Below, piece after piece: positions 9,831 to 18,747 of a stretch of DNA of 64,000 nucleotides (positions are counted from its first letter, which is position 1; each line of letters opens with the position of its first letter). Position numbers and translations under genes: made by a program. Location of the stretch: contig NZ_CP029064.1 in assembly GCF_003076275.1 (NCBI RefSeq), positions 4,506,001 through 4,570,000 on the forward strand, written 5' to 3'. A model generated the notes under the pieces. The model was not told the DNA's origin. It was given only the letters and a program-made list of their open reading frames with translations, and searched no databases. This stretch comes from Microbulbifer sp. A4B17. Its GTDB lineage: Bacteria > Pseudomonadota > Gammaproteobacteria > Pseudomonadales > Cellvibrionaceae.

Positions 9831-11735
9831 ATGACCTATTCACTGAAGTTACTCACAGCTATCAGTTTATCTGTATTTCTCACTGCTTGTGGTGGGGGCG
9901 GGGGCTCCGACGACAATGATAATGAAGACACTACAGTTAGCAGCGATAGCAATTCAGGTTCTGACTCTGGCGACGACGATGGCAGCTCTGGCTCTGATGA
10001 TGACAACTCCGGGTCAGGCTCGGATAACAACAACGACTCCGACAGTGATGGCTCCTCTACCATAAGCGGCAACAGTGGCAATGTCAGCGAAGATGATAAA
10101 ACATCTGTTTCAGGACAACTGGTCGACAGTTCGAACAGTAACCAAACCTTTGAGTCTGGAAGTTTTCAGGGCACTTATGGTGAACTGGAAATATCTGTTA
10201 ATGGCAGCTGGGCCTATAACCTCGATAGTGAACTGGCTGACCCAATCGCGGGCTCAGAGTTAGCTACCGACACATTCACTATTGGTGTCGGCTCCAGTAA
10301 TTCAGAAGCCACTATTTCCATTACCATTACCGGCTACGATGATGCCTACACCTTTAGCCCCTCCAGTCCACTGGCCACTCTGGTTGTTGAAAGTAAGGAA
10401 TTTGCTTCAGGCACACTCCTTTTAGAAGATGTTGATGGCAACACACCGGAGTTTATCGAGGAATCTATTAATGGTACTTACGGTAATTTAAAGCTATACA
10501 GCAATGGGGATTGGGAATATAGCCTGAATGATTCTGCAGATAATTTAAACAGTGGTGAAACCACGGAAGAAACCATTTCGTTTCAACTGAGCGATGGCTC
10601 TACCCAATCGATTACTTTTGCTGTCGTCACTATAGATGCTGAAGAAAGCAGTATCGTGTTCATTTTTATGAACTTCTCTGATGCAGTACCGACAGATACT
10701 ACTGATATCTCTGATATTGCAGATATGGTATTTAACGATGAGGATTCCCTCGATAATACCTATCTTAAGAATTCACTGGGGCAGCTAAAATTTCTGCGCC
10801 ATCGTATCAGTGACAACTCCCTGGAACATTACTGCTATGGGGAAGATAGCAATGAAGACAGCTCCATTGACTGTATCAGTTACGATATTCCCGATAGCCA
10901 AAATGGCGGTACTCTGAGTGTTGATGATGCGGCAGCGCGCTCCAGCCAGGGGGGAGAATATACTGACGGTGGATACACTTGGCGAGACAATGCAACCGAT
11001 TGGGCCGAAGCTAATTTGGTTGATGACAACAACAACTCAATCGACTTAAGTGACTGGCGCCACCGAGTATATATCTTCCCTCCAGAAGCCAAAAATGCAG
11101 GACTTGTAGGTGCCGGCGTCGCCTCTGTTGGCGGAAAGTGGAGTATCGTAACTGCTTATACAGACCAGATGATAATGGGACATGAGCTCGGCCATAATAT
11201 TGGACTCAGCCATGCCGGTAATGATGACAATAATGATGGCGACACCAACGATAGCGGCGAAAATGAGTATGGAACAAGCGGTAGCTTTATGGGGAATGCC
11301 TGGAAGTCACGCCTGTTCGGCAGTGGTCACCGGGAATACATGGGCTGGTATGATTTATTCCCCGAATATACCAAAACGGTAACACAAGCAGCCGGTAGCT
11401 CAGAGGAAGTGGAGATTGAAGCCATAGAGCTGACTGCAGGGGAACTCTCAGGAAGCCTGCCCCAGCAGCTGAAAGTTGAGAGCTCAGGCAGTAAGAATGG
11501 GGAAGATTATTACTATGTTAACTACCATATAGATCATGACATACTGAACCCTTCATCCCATATGGAAAATTCAGTATCCGTTCATTATCTTGATGGCAAA
11601 CTGTTTAATCACGTAGCGGAACTTGAGGAACCTGGGGATAGCTTTACTGACTCAAATATTGGCTTAACCATTGAGTTTCAGTCCCGGGCTACCGATAGCC
11701 AGTCAGCCACTATCTTGGTCAGTTACAGTGATTAG
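9831..11735 (+). CDS. Lipoprotein zinc metallopeptidase with VCBS-like repeats
   Basis: A 634-residue lipoprotein (lipobox LTAC, Cys20) with a GGGGG turn and then a flexible Asp/Ser/Gly-rich linker (about 26-75). Two VCBS-like beta domains follow (about 85-180 and 188-268, with the paired patterns GTYGELEISVNGSWAY and GTYGNLKLYSNGDWEY). The C-terminal catalytic part (about 275-634) contains the metzincin zinc site HELGHNIGLSH at residues 451-461 and a downstream SFMG with Met487 as probable Met-turn. The site and spacing resemble the gametolysin (M11) group. The acidic linker and calcium-type repeats point to a surface-exposed enzyme of a marine organism. A small exported protein is encoded 31 bases downstream on the same strand. 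The substrate is unknown. Confidence 0.85.
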   Translation: MTYSLKLLTAISLSVFLTACGGGGGSDDNDNEDTTVSSDSNSGSDSGDDDGSSGSDDDNSGSGSDNNNDSDSDGSSTISGNSGNVSEDDKTSVSGQLVDSSNSNQTFESGSFQGTYGELEISVNGSWAYNLDSELADPIAGSELATDTFTIGVGSSNSEATISITITGYDDAYTFSPSSPLATLVVESKEFASGTLLLEDVDGNTPEFIEESINGTYGNLKLYSNGDWEYSLNDSADNLNSGETTEETISFQLSDGSTQSITFAVVTIDAEESSIVFIFMNFSDAVPTDTTDISDIADMVFNDEDSLDNTYLKNSLGQLKFLRHRISDNSLEHYCYGEDSNEDSSIDCISYDIPDSQNGGTLSVDDAAARSSQGGEYTDGGYTWRDNATDWAEANLVDDNNNSIDLSDWRHRVYIFPPEAKNAGLVGAGVASVGGKWSIVTAYTDQMIMGHELGHNIGLSHAGNDDNNDGDTNDSGENEYGTSGSFMGNAWKSRLFGSGHREYMGWYDLFPEYTKTVTQAAGSSEEVEIEAIELTAGELSGSLPQQLKVESSGSKNGEDYYYVNYHIDHDILNPSSHMENSVSVHYLDGKLFNHVAELEEPGDSFTDSNIGLTIEFQSRATDSQSATILVSYSD

Positions 11736-11766
11736 ATTTTTAATCCGTTAAAGCAGGATAAATACT

Positions 11767-12066
11767 ATGAAAAAACTCCTTCTACTAGCATTTGCCTTTA
11801 GCTTCACGCTGTTTGCGCAAGCGGAGGAAACTGTCACCGGCACGTTAGAAGAGATTATCGCGGAAGATTTTGAAACCGGAAAATCCAAGCGTAAGTTTTC
11901 CCTGAAAGATGAACAGACTGGCCACTACTTCTTTATCGATGCCGATGAAGCCAAGCTCAAGGGCATGAAATCGGGAGACAGAGTAAAAATCCGTGGTGAG
12001 CGAGGAGAAAAACGCACACTACGTATTACAGAGTCAGAGAAAATTGAGTTAAAAGATAGTGAATAA
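11767..12066 (+). CDS. Small exported OB-fold-like protein
   Basis: A 99-residue protein with a signal peptide (residues 1-19, ending AQA). The mature 80 residues alternate short strands around a TGTLEEIIAEDF segment and a SGDRVKIRGERG segment, a pattern that suggests a small OB-like beta barrel. Similar sequence stretches occur, to my recollection, at the N-terminus of some bacterial M11-type metallopeptidases; this cannot be verified here. The gene follows the metallopeptidase gene by 31 bases and has its own AGGA site, so the two are probably one operon. A role as inhibitor, chaperone or detached prodomain is only a guess. Confidence 0.7.
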   Translation: MKKLLLLAFAFSFTLFAQAEETVTGTLEEIIAEDFETGKSKRKFSLKDEQTGHYFFIDADEAKLKGMKSGDRVKIRGERGEKRTLRITESEKIELKDSE

Positions 12067-12156
12067 ACACTTATTTAACTAAGAAGGTTTATTTCTAAAA
12101 CCAATGAAGATGGAATAGTGCTCGCGGATAACTGTGGCACTATTCCAGAATCTTAT

Positions 12157-13668
12157 CTACCCCATTCTTAATTGGTTTAACTGATCCATATGCGACATAA
12201 AATTAAGAGCACAACGCCGGTTAAACTCCCTGATCTCTTCCATTTTATACTTGTGCGCTAGTTCATTACCTGGACGTAGCTGTTCCTGATCTGGGTAAAT
12301 GCCCTTGCCGGTCAACAGGCAGTTCCACGATACATTGGGGAAGTAGACATCCAGTTTTTGATCCAGCAGTTCATCAGTAATGTTCTTACCTGCCATCCAT
12401 GACATCAAGATTGAGCGCAAAGAAGGAGATATCTTTTCATTTGCCCCATTAACAATCCAGTAATCCGTATCCGTTCTCGAGCTGATACGGTAGTGGCAGA
12501 CAATATAGTCCCGCACCGCATCAAAACGAGCACTGATACGATTATTAAAGTCATCCCTGAACTTATCTGTATGATCGCCATTGTTGTAAGCCTCTATAAA
12601 GCGCACCACGGTTTCCTGAACCATATCCAGCGCCGTTGCCTCCAGAGGCTCAATAAAGCCTTGAGAGAGGCCCACTGCCAGGCAATTCTTAGCCCAGTGT
12701 TGGGCAACCCGTCCCACCTTGAACTTTAATCTACGCGCCTCAACATCGCTGTTCAACAAGCCCAGGTGAGCGCGGAATTCCGTTTCCGCCTTGTCATCAT
12801 CGACAAAACGAGAGCTGTAAACATAGCCATTGCCATTGCGGTTAGTCAGGGGAATTTTCCAGGCCCAACCATATTTCATCGCCGTAGAAATAGTGTGCGG
12901 CGCATACTCTTTTTCCTGATCTGTAGCAAATACAACCGCAGAATCGTTAAACAAACTCTCAGCGCTGCTAATAAAAGGAACTTTAAGAGATTGTTGTATG
13001 AGGCTTCCACGAAAGCCGGAACTATCTACATAAAGATCCGCTTTTAGCACCTCACCATCAGTAGTTTTCAAGTGGTCTATATTACCTTGCGCATCGAGCA
13101 TAGCGCCGGCTACTGTCGCCACCTTGTAGTGAACCCCTTTTGTTTCGGCAACACGACGCAGAAACTGGCCCAATAAACCAGAATCAAAATGGTAGCCGTA
13201 GGCAATTTCAAAAGGGAAGTTTTCCGGCGCGACCGGAGATAATTTTTGTCGGATCATCTCTGTTGCCAGAAAGAAGTGATCCGGGTGCCCCTCCAGTTCA
13301 ACGCCCTTTCTACGCAGAAAACTATTGTGAAAAAATGCCGGGATAGTAAATTGGTCCGGCTGGCCGACAAAGGGGTGAACATATTCGGTAAAGCCCGGCT
13401 TAACCGACCAGTCCCTAAAAGTAATGCCCACTTTGTAAGTAGCATTACAGGCAGGCATCCACTCCGCTTCGCTAACACCAATAGTCTCCATAAAACCTTT
13501 TAGTGGCGGAGTTGATCCCTCGCCCACACCGATAATCCCGATATCCGGTGATTCCACCAGGGTGATTTCAAACCCTTTATCCTGCCAATGGTTCGCCATC
13601 AGGTTGGCGGTTATCCAACCAGCGGTACCCCCGCCAAGAATAATTATTTTTTTACGTTGACTGCTCAT
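12157..13668 (-). CDS. Flavin-dependent tryptophan halogenase family protein
   Basis: A 503-residue protein of the flavin-dependent tryptophan halogenase family. It has the Rossmann FAD loop GGGTAGW (residues 12-18), a lysine at position 79 in YKVGITF that coincides with the essential Lys79 of PrnA/RebH, the family signature GWAWKIP, and a GFIEPLEATALD segment matching the region around the FAD/chloride relay. All elements needed for halogenation are thus present. The usual partner flavin reductase gene is not in the window. It lies just downstream of a TonB receptor gene, a pairing often seen in sugar-use loci of Xanthomonas, Caulobacter and Cellvibrio relatives, where the natural substrate is unknown. 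A strong terminator separates the two genes. Confidence 0.9.
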   Translation of the reverse strand: MSSQRKKIIILGGGTAGWITANLMANHWQDKGFEITLVESPDIGIIGVGEGSTPPLKGFMETIGVSEAEWMPACNATYKVGITFRDWSVKPGFTEYVHPFVGQPDQFTIPAFFHNSFLRRKGVELEGHPDHFFLATEMIRQKLSPVAPENFPFEIAYGYHFDSGLLGQFLRRVAETKGVHYKVATVAGAMLDAQGNIDHLKTTDGEVLKADLYVDSSGFRGSLIQQSLKVPFISSAESLFNDSAVVFATDQEKEYAPHTISTAMKYGWAWKIPLTNRNGNGYVYSSRFVDDDKAETEFRAHLGLLNSDVEARRLKFKVGRVAQHWAKNCLAVGLSQGFIEPLEATALDMVQETVVRFIEAYNNGDHTDKFRDDFNNRISARFDAVRDYIVCHYRISSRTDTDYWIVNGANEKISPSLRSILMSWMAGKNITDELLDQKLDVYFPNVSWNCLLTGKGIYPDQEQLRPGNELAHKYKMEEIREFNRRCALNFMSHMDQLNQLRMG

Positions 13669-13722
13669 GACGGCTCTCGAAAACTAGGCACCTAACTTAA
13701 TTGTTTGGGCCTTTAATATTTC

Positions 13723-13761
13723 AAAAAAAAACCGCCCGGTAAGCGTTACTCAGCGGGCGGT
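13723..13761 (-). terminator. Rho-independent terminator between TonB receptor and halogenase genes
   Basis: On the minus strand an 8-base ACCGCCCG/CGGGCGGT stem is followed by nine T. It lies just after the receptor stop codon and 55 bases before the halogenase start, so halogenase expression depends on read-through or on its own promoter. Confidence 0.9.
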
Positions 13762-13805
13762 CTCTTAACACATTTCCGGTTTTACGCCGGAAGAATTAGC
13801 GGTAC

Positions 13806-16670
13806 TTAATAGCTATAGTTCAAGCCAAGGTAGAACTGACGCCCAAATTCAGTATATTCACCGAGGACACCATCCACCCCATAAGATTTCACATCAGCCT
13901 CATCAGTAAGATTATTCGCTGAGAAAATCACATCGATACCATTATCAAATGCGTAGGATATCTGTGCATCGACAGTGGTATAAGCCTGTGCTTCCACAGG
14001 TGTGGAGCTACCCGGAACCGGCATATTCAGGATAAATTCATCCCGGTAACGAACATTGACGTGAGAGCTGAAATTACCAATGTCCCAGAATACTGTAGTG
14101 CTCCAGACATTTTCAGAGAGGCCAGGCAACGGCAGATTTTCACCATAGAGGCTTCCGCCACTCACTTCGGTTTCACTCTCGGTATATGAATAACTGGCAG
14201 TCATACCCAGACCAGCCCAAATACCCGGCAGCTGATCAAAGGTTTTGGTACCCGCAAGCTCAATACCTCGAATATAGCCGCCTTTGTCGTTGTTCACGTA
14301 AGTTTCAAAAGCACCTGCTTCCAGGCCAACTGGAATTTCGATACCCAAAGAGTCAAACAACGCTGTACGATCCGTTTGGCTATCCAGATAGATATATTGT
14401 TTTTCTACCAGGCTCTCGATGTCCTTCCAGAAAATGGCTGCAGTTACCGCACCACCATCTTCAAAATAGTGCTCATAAGCCAGGTCAAACTGGTTTGCAC
14501 GGAATGGATCGAGATAAGGAGAACCTTTAGTCCAAACGTTGTACTCCGTAGCACCATCGCTGTTAACGCTGTTCCAGGAGCCAGCACCGCCTTTCAGCTG
14601 CCCAACAGGCGGACGACCCATCACTTTAGCTGCTGCAAAGCGGATATAGTCCTGCTCGGTCAGCTCAAAGTTCAAGTTGAGGGAAGGCAAGGTATCCGTG
14701 TACTCGGGGCCGTACTCAACGTAGTCGTAGCTGTCTGAAGTTACTCCCACGTCATCGGTGATTTCGATACCGTTGCCAGCACCCACATTTTGAATACCGC
14801 TGGATTTTACATCGGTCTCCACAACACGCACACCGAAGTTACCTGTTACCGGGATATTACCCAATTGGGTATCGATATTAGCCATCAGGTAATAGGCAAA
14901 GACTTCCTCTTTCACAGCCCCGGACTCAACAAAAGTCCAGTCCTGGCTAAATACCTTTTTACCTTCGTAGTTACCGGCACCAAAAATACTGGAAGCCAGG
15001 GCATCCATATCGTTGACTACGAATTGCGGTATCCCGTTAGTGGATTCAACACTGACATAGCCGTCCAGCAGTTGCGGCTCACAGTCGATATCGGACAGGT
15101 TATCCGCACAGTAGTCATTGAATTGACCATCGCGGCTACCGTAAAGGAAGGCCCCACGCTCAGAATCGAAGGTGCGCTCAGAGACACGGAATCCTGTCTC
15201 AATAGAGGCAATGGCTCGCCACTCCAAGTCGAACTTGTAATCAAACTTGAATGCTTCAACTTTATCGGTGTACTCGTGTGGGTACTCTTCGTAGCGAGAC
15301 AAACGCATGGTGTCCAGATCGGTGAAATCTACACCGGAGAAAACGCCTGAGGGAATACCGTCGCCATTAAGGGAATAGGCAAAGCTCTGTCCAGCCGCTT
15401 CCTCCCAGGTCTCAAGGTTACCATCGTCATCATAGGTCAGGTCATAAGCGTGCATGGACACAATCTGGTCCTTGCGTGTCTTAGTGCCCTTGCTGTAAGA
15501 GTAGTCAACGGCCAGGGTGTGGCGGTCACCAAGATTCCACTCCAGATTCAGGCCAATGCTATCGCTGTCCGCCTGGGTGGATTGATCCTCAGAGCGGGAT
15601 TCAAACCAGGGGCTGGAATCGTAAACTGTTTTTGGATCGGTGATACTTACCGTCCCATCGGTAACCACACCGCCATTTACTTCAGTATCGGAAAGGGTAT
15701 AACTGCCTGTATTGGCCAGACCACCAACCGTAATACCGTGGCGAGTGTCGACACGCTCAAAGTCGGATTTAAAGTAATCCAACTGGGCCTTGAAGCCATC
15801 GGTAGGTTGGAAAACGAAACTCGCTAAGTAACCATTACGAGTATCAGTACCGTCACCTGACTGCCATTGGAATGCACGCGGCAATGCATCTGCGCTGCCG
15901 TCACCATCGTAGTCAACTCCCTGCTCGTAGCCAATCTGGGCATCTGCACCCGTGCGGGATTTAACAAAGCTGTTCGGCTGCTCAAGGTGAGAATAACCCA
16001 GGGCCACGCCTACCTTGTCATCCATAAATTTACCCATATACGACAGCGTGACACGCTCACCGAACTCGTCGGCACCGACGTCGTCTGCTGCGTCGTTAAA
16101 CGACATGCGTACATTGGCATTAAAGTTGTGTTCTTTCTCGGCATCAAGAGGATTAGCTGTTTTCAGCTCTACAGAGCCCGCTACACCACCTTCAATATGG
16201 GATGCCTTTGGAGACTTGTAGACCGCAGCCTGATTGATCAGCTCGGCCGGGTACTGATCAAAGGAAATCCAGCGAGTGCTCTCGGTGTAACCACTAGTGG
16301 AAGCCTGCTCGCGACCATTCAGGGTGGTCTGCAGGAAGTCGCCATTCATACCGCGAATATTGAGTTCCGACGACTGGCCGGAAGATCGCACGGTGGTTAC
16401 GCCGGGCAAACGGCCCAGGGCGTCGGCGATAGATTGGTCAGGAAGAGATGACAGAGCGCCCGCATCCACCACATCGGCCACAACGTCGGCGGCGCGCTTG
16501 GCTTCAAGGGAGTCCAAAACGCTGGTGCGGATACCGGTAACTGTTACTTCTTCCAGTGTTTCCTGCTCCTGCGCAAAGGCCCCAACCGAGGTGGACACGG
16601 AGGCCGCGATGGCAGCAGATAGCAAAGTGGGTCTGAGCGCCCCTTTACCTTTATTGGATAGACTCATCAT
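13806..16670 (-). CDS. TonB-dependent receptor (probable sugar/maltodextrin type)
   Basis: A 954-residue outer membrane receptor. A long signal peptide ends near residue 33 (GAFAQ), followed by a TonB-box-like EEVTVTG (about 39-45), a plug domain with the LPDQSIADALGRLPGV and IRGMNGDFLQTTLNG motifs, and a 22-strand barrel ending in a C-terminal aromatic residue (LNYSY). The plug resembles the Caulobacter-type receptors used for oligosaccharides. Two ATG codons stand in a row; the GGGAG site is better spaced for the second (16667). Neighbours (glucokinase upstream, halogenase downstream, amylase further left) and a promoter with a CRP-type and MalT-like sites suggest uptake of maltodextrins or a related glucan. 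The substrate is inferred, not shown. Confidence 0.92.
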   Translation of the reverse strand: MMSLSNKGKGALRPTLLSAAIAASVSTSVGAFAQEQETLEEVTVTGIRTSVLDSLEAKRAADVVADVVDAGALSSLPDQSIADALGRLPGVTTVRSSGQSSELNIRGMNGDFLQTTLNGREQASTSGYTESTRWISFDQYPAELINQAAVYKSPKASHIEGGVAGSVELKTANPLDAEKEHNFNANVRMSFNDAADDVGADEFGERVTLSYMGKFMDDKVGVALGYSHLEQPNSFVKSRTGADAQIGYEQGVDYDGDGSADALPRAFQWQSGDGTDTRNGYLASFVFQPTDGFKAQLDYFKSDFERVDTRHGITVGGLANTGSYTLSDTEVNGGVVTDGTVSITDPKTVYDSSPWFESRSEDQSTQADSDSIGLNLEWNLGDRHTLAVDYSYSKGTKTRKDQIVSMHAYDLTYDDDGNLETWEEAAGQSFAYSLNGDGIPSGVFSGVDFTDLDTMRLSRYEEYPHEYTDKVEAFKFDYKFDLEWRAIASIETGFRVSERTFDSERGAFLYGSRDGQFNDYCADNLSDIDCEPQLLDGYVSVESTNGIPQFVVNDMDALASSIFGAGNYEGKKVFSQDWTFVESGAVKEEVFAYYLMANIDTQLGNIPVTGNFGVRVVETDVKSSGIQNVGAGNGIEITDDVGVTSDSYDYVEYGPEYTDTLPSLNLNFELTEQDYIRFAAAKVMGRPPVGQLKGGAGSWNSVNSDGATEYNVWTKGSPYLDPFRANQFDLAYEHYFEDGGAVTAAIFWKDIESLVEKQYIYLDSQTDRTALFDSLGIEIPVGLEAGAFETYVNNDKGGYIRGIELAGTKTFDQLPGIWAGLGMTASYSYTESETEVSGGSLYGENLPLPGLSENVWSTTVFWDIGNFSSHVNVRYRDEFILNMPVPGSSTPVEAQAYTTVDAQISYAFDNGIDVIFSANNLTDEADVKSYGVDGVLGEYTEFGRQFYLGLNYSY

Positions 16671-16732
16671 CTTCTCCCTGGACTTATCGTTATGTTGAGA
16701 CCCTGCATCCTAGGGTGGCCCCTAATCCATAA

Positions 16733-16757
16733 CATCCTCCCCCGAGGGGGGAGGAGA
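16733..16757 (-). promoter_or_regulatory. Inverted pair of MalT-box-like elements before the TonB receptor gene
   Basis: The minus strand has GGGGAGGATG (16733-16742) and the plus strand GGGGAGGAGA (16748-16757); each matches the MalT consensus GGGGA(T/G)GAGG at 9 of 10 positions. Together they form a near-perfect G-rich inverted repeat. They lie about 65-85 bases before the receptor start and just downstream of the CRP-type site. Confidence 0.45.
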
Positions 16758-16767
16758 CGGGAAAAAA

Positions 16768-16783
16768 TGTGAGATCAATCACA
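16768..16783 (-). promoter_or_regulatory. Perfect CRP/Vfr-type site before the TonB receptor gene
   Basis: The sequence TGTGATTGATCTCACA on the minus strand is a full match to TGTGA-N6-TCACA. It is centred about 105 bases before the receptor start codon and next to the MalT-like pair, an arrangement that resembles the CRP/activator control of enterobacterial maltose promoters. Confidence 0.75.
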
Positions 16784-16837
16784 GGTGTAATTTAATACAT
16801 GTTTGTCAGGCTATTACCTAACAAAAGTGCCAGATAG

Positions 16838-17800
16838 TTACCCCTCCAGCTGCACAGCAGCTCCAATCAGGGCTTGGTAACCCGCATTCAGTGCGTATAC
16901 CGGAACGGCTTCCATCCACTGAGCCACACGTCCTTTAGTCAGGAAACGCTGCTCAAATTCGCTCTCCGGTAGCAACTCGGCAATCCTGGGCAGTATACCA
17001 CCGCCCAAAAATACGCCGCCACGGGCTCCCATGTACAAGGCCGCATCACCGGCGGCACTGCCGAGGAAATTAAGGAAATCTATCAAGGCTTCACGGCACA
17101 GCGGGTCTGAGCCTTCGAGACCACGGGCACTGACATCCGGGGGCATCAGGTCCTCAGCGACCTGACCGTTCAATTCGCAAACTGCACGATAGAGATTAAC
17201 CAACCCATTGCCCGACAAAACCCATTCGTTAAATACCGGCACCTGGGATTTCATCAGAATTTTCAGCAGCTGTAATTCACGCTCAGTAGAAACTGTCAGG
17301 TTGGCATGGCCGCCCTCCCCAGCCAACACATGGTATCGACCGTCGGCCTCAGCCAGCCCGGCAACACCGAGCCCAGTTCCCGGACCGAGCACCGCCATAG
17401 GGGCACCCTCTACCCGGGGGGTATCGCGCAGTACCTGGTAATCCGATTCAGCGAGACGAGGCAGAGATTGCGCCAGGGCGGCAAAATCATTAATCAGTTC
17501 CAAATGAGGGAAATTAAACTCTTGTGCTAACTCCCCGGCATCAATGGTCCAGCCCAGGTTGGTCATAAATACCCGGCCACCACTTGGAGTCATCTCCAGC
17601 GGACCGGCTGCTGCAATACACGCCTTTTCCGGGCGCGGCTGGTCCAAACCATCAAGCCAGTGCTGTAAAGCTGCATCAAATCCCTCAAAGCGCTGGCAAT
17701 CAACCACTTTGAGCTCTTCCAGCTGATAACCCTCTGCTACGGGCTTGGCGATGGCAAATCGGGCGTTGGTCCCACCGATATCCGCTACGATACTCGTCAT
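16838..17800 (-). CDS. glk: Glucokinase
   Basis: A 320-residue cytoplasmic ROK-unrelated (group A, E. coli Glk-like) glucokinase that phosphorylates glucose with ATP to glucose 6-phosphate. The phosphate loop DIGGTNARFA is at residues 7-16; LINDFAALA with the catalytic Asp, VLGPGTGLGVAGL and AGEGGHANL follow in the usual order, and the length matches E. coli Glk (321). The ATG at 17800 is preferred over an upstream ATG because an AAGGAT site precedes it by 5-8 bases and the family begins there. It lies upstream of the receptor gene on the same strand, separated by about 165 bases that hold the receptor's own control sites, so it is transcribed separately or by read-through. It would process glucose released from imported glucan. 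Confidence 0.95.
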   Translation of the reverse strand: MTSIVADIGGTNARFAIAKPVAEGYQLEELKVVDCQRFEGFDAALQHWLDGLDQPRPEKACIAAAGPLEMTPSGGRVFMTNLGWTIDAGELAQEFNFPHLELINDFAALAQSLPRLAESDYQVLRDTPRVEGAPMAVLGPGTGLGVAGLAEADGRYHVLAGEGGHANLTVSTERELQLLKILMKSQVPVFNEWVLSGNGLVNLYRAVCELNGQVAEDLMPPDVSARGLEGSDPLCREALIDFLNFLGSAAGDAALYMGARGGVFLGGGILPRIAELLPESEFEQRFLTKGRVAQWMEAVPVYALNAGYQALIGAAVQLEG

Positions 17801-17990
17801 AGTTATCCTTCTAACTTCCCCCAAAAAAGGCGATATAACTTAAGGCGTCAGGCAATATTTTGCCAGCCCCAAAGCTTACTACAACGGACAACTCACCCTA
17901 TAAAGAAACCGCATGACCCCATGCATGGCTCAAGTAAGCATGAAAAACCGCACAATACAAAACCAGACTGAGCCCTTCGGTCACTTTATT

Positions 17991-18299
17991 TTAGCGATCG
18001 GCTGGGGCAATATTTTTCACGGTATCGATGAATAAGCGGATTTCATCTCTGCTAAATGGTGTATTGACCCGCTTTCGTGAGGCCGGTTGATGGCTAATAC
18101 CGACACCACGACGTCGTGCAACCTGCGGTCGAATAGGGCGGGGACAAAAATTACCGCCACAGTTAGGGCAGACATTGCTGAGTAATGTTGCGACACAGGA
18201 TTGGCAGAAAGTACATTCGTAAGTACATATCATCGCCTCTTTTGAATCTGGCGGTAGGTCTTTATCACAACCCTCACAGTTTGGTCTTAATTCCAGCAT
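17991..18299 (-). CDS. DUF1272 zinc-ribbon-like protein
   Basis: A 102-residue protein whose first ~60 residues match the DUF1272 family: four CxxC-type pairs (CEGC, CTYECTFC, CQSC, CPNC) that probably bind two zinc ions, with the LELRPNCEGCDKDLPP start typical of the family. The C-terminal 40 residues are basic and less conserved. Cytoplasmic; function unknown. It stands alone on the minus strand. Confidence 0.88.
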   Translation of the reverse strand: MLELRPNCEGCDKDLPPDSKEAMICTYECTFCQSCVATLLSNVCPNCGGNFCPRPIRPQVARRRGVGISHQPASRKRVNTPFSRDEIRLFIDTVKNIAPADR

Positions 18300-18747
18300 C
18301 TGAGTAATTCCTTATTAGCTGAACAATTTTTAGAAACTAATTACTCGTACTATTTCACCTGCTTTATGCAAAGAAAATTTCCCGCTAAAGAAGACCTATG
18401 GACAACTCGTATAGACTTTATCTCTGGCAAGGAAAACAATTAAAAACTCTTCCTGGGAAAAGATGGTCCATATTTTTCCCACTGCTATTCACAAACTGAC
18501 TTCAGTAATCTTAGCCGATAAAAATACAGCAAAACCACGCCTATATTACCGAGTTATTTCCATCATAAGTGGCATAAAAAAGACAGTTAGTCGGCGTATT
18601 CTGTCATGCCTGGTTGGTACAGAGCCAATTTTAAACAGACCTTCCCCTGAGCAAGGTAAATATCTGCTCAGGGGTACTTTTGATAATGTTTAAATGGCAA
18701 AAAAACTAGGGGAATAACTAAAGAATAAACCAAGAGAAGGAAGCTAC
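18300..18747. other. Intergenic region with a 10-base-stem hairpin
   Basis: No gene is seen over 448 bases. Bases 18644-18653 and 18665-18674 form a perfect CCCCTGAGCA/TGCTCAGGGG stem. It lies 75 bases beyond the stop codon of the minus-strand cupin gene and may be its terminator, although a T tract is missing on the minus side; on the plus side TACTTTT follows. Confidence 0.5.

Noticed and set aside
13806..16670. Several antisense open frames of 110-200 codons inside the TonB receptor gene
   Set aside because: They follow the codon structure of the receptor on the other strand, have no ribosome binding sites and no recognisable domain.
18463..18693. A 76-codon frame between DUF1272 and cupin genes
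   Set aside because: It runs straight through the perfect 18644-18674 hairpin and has no ribosome binding site.
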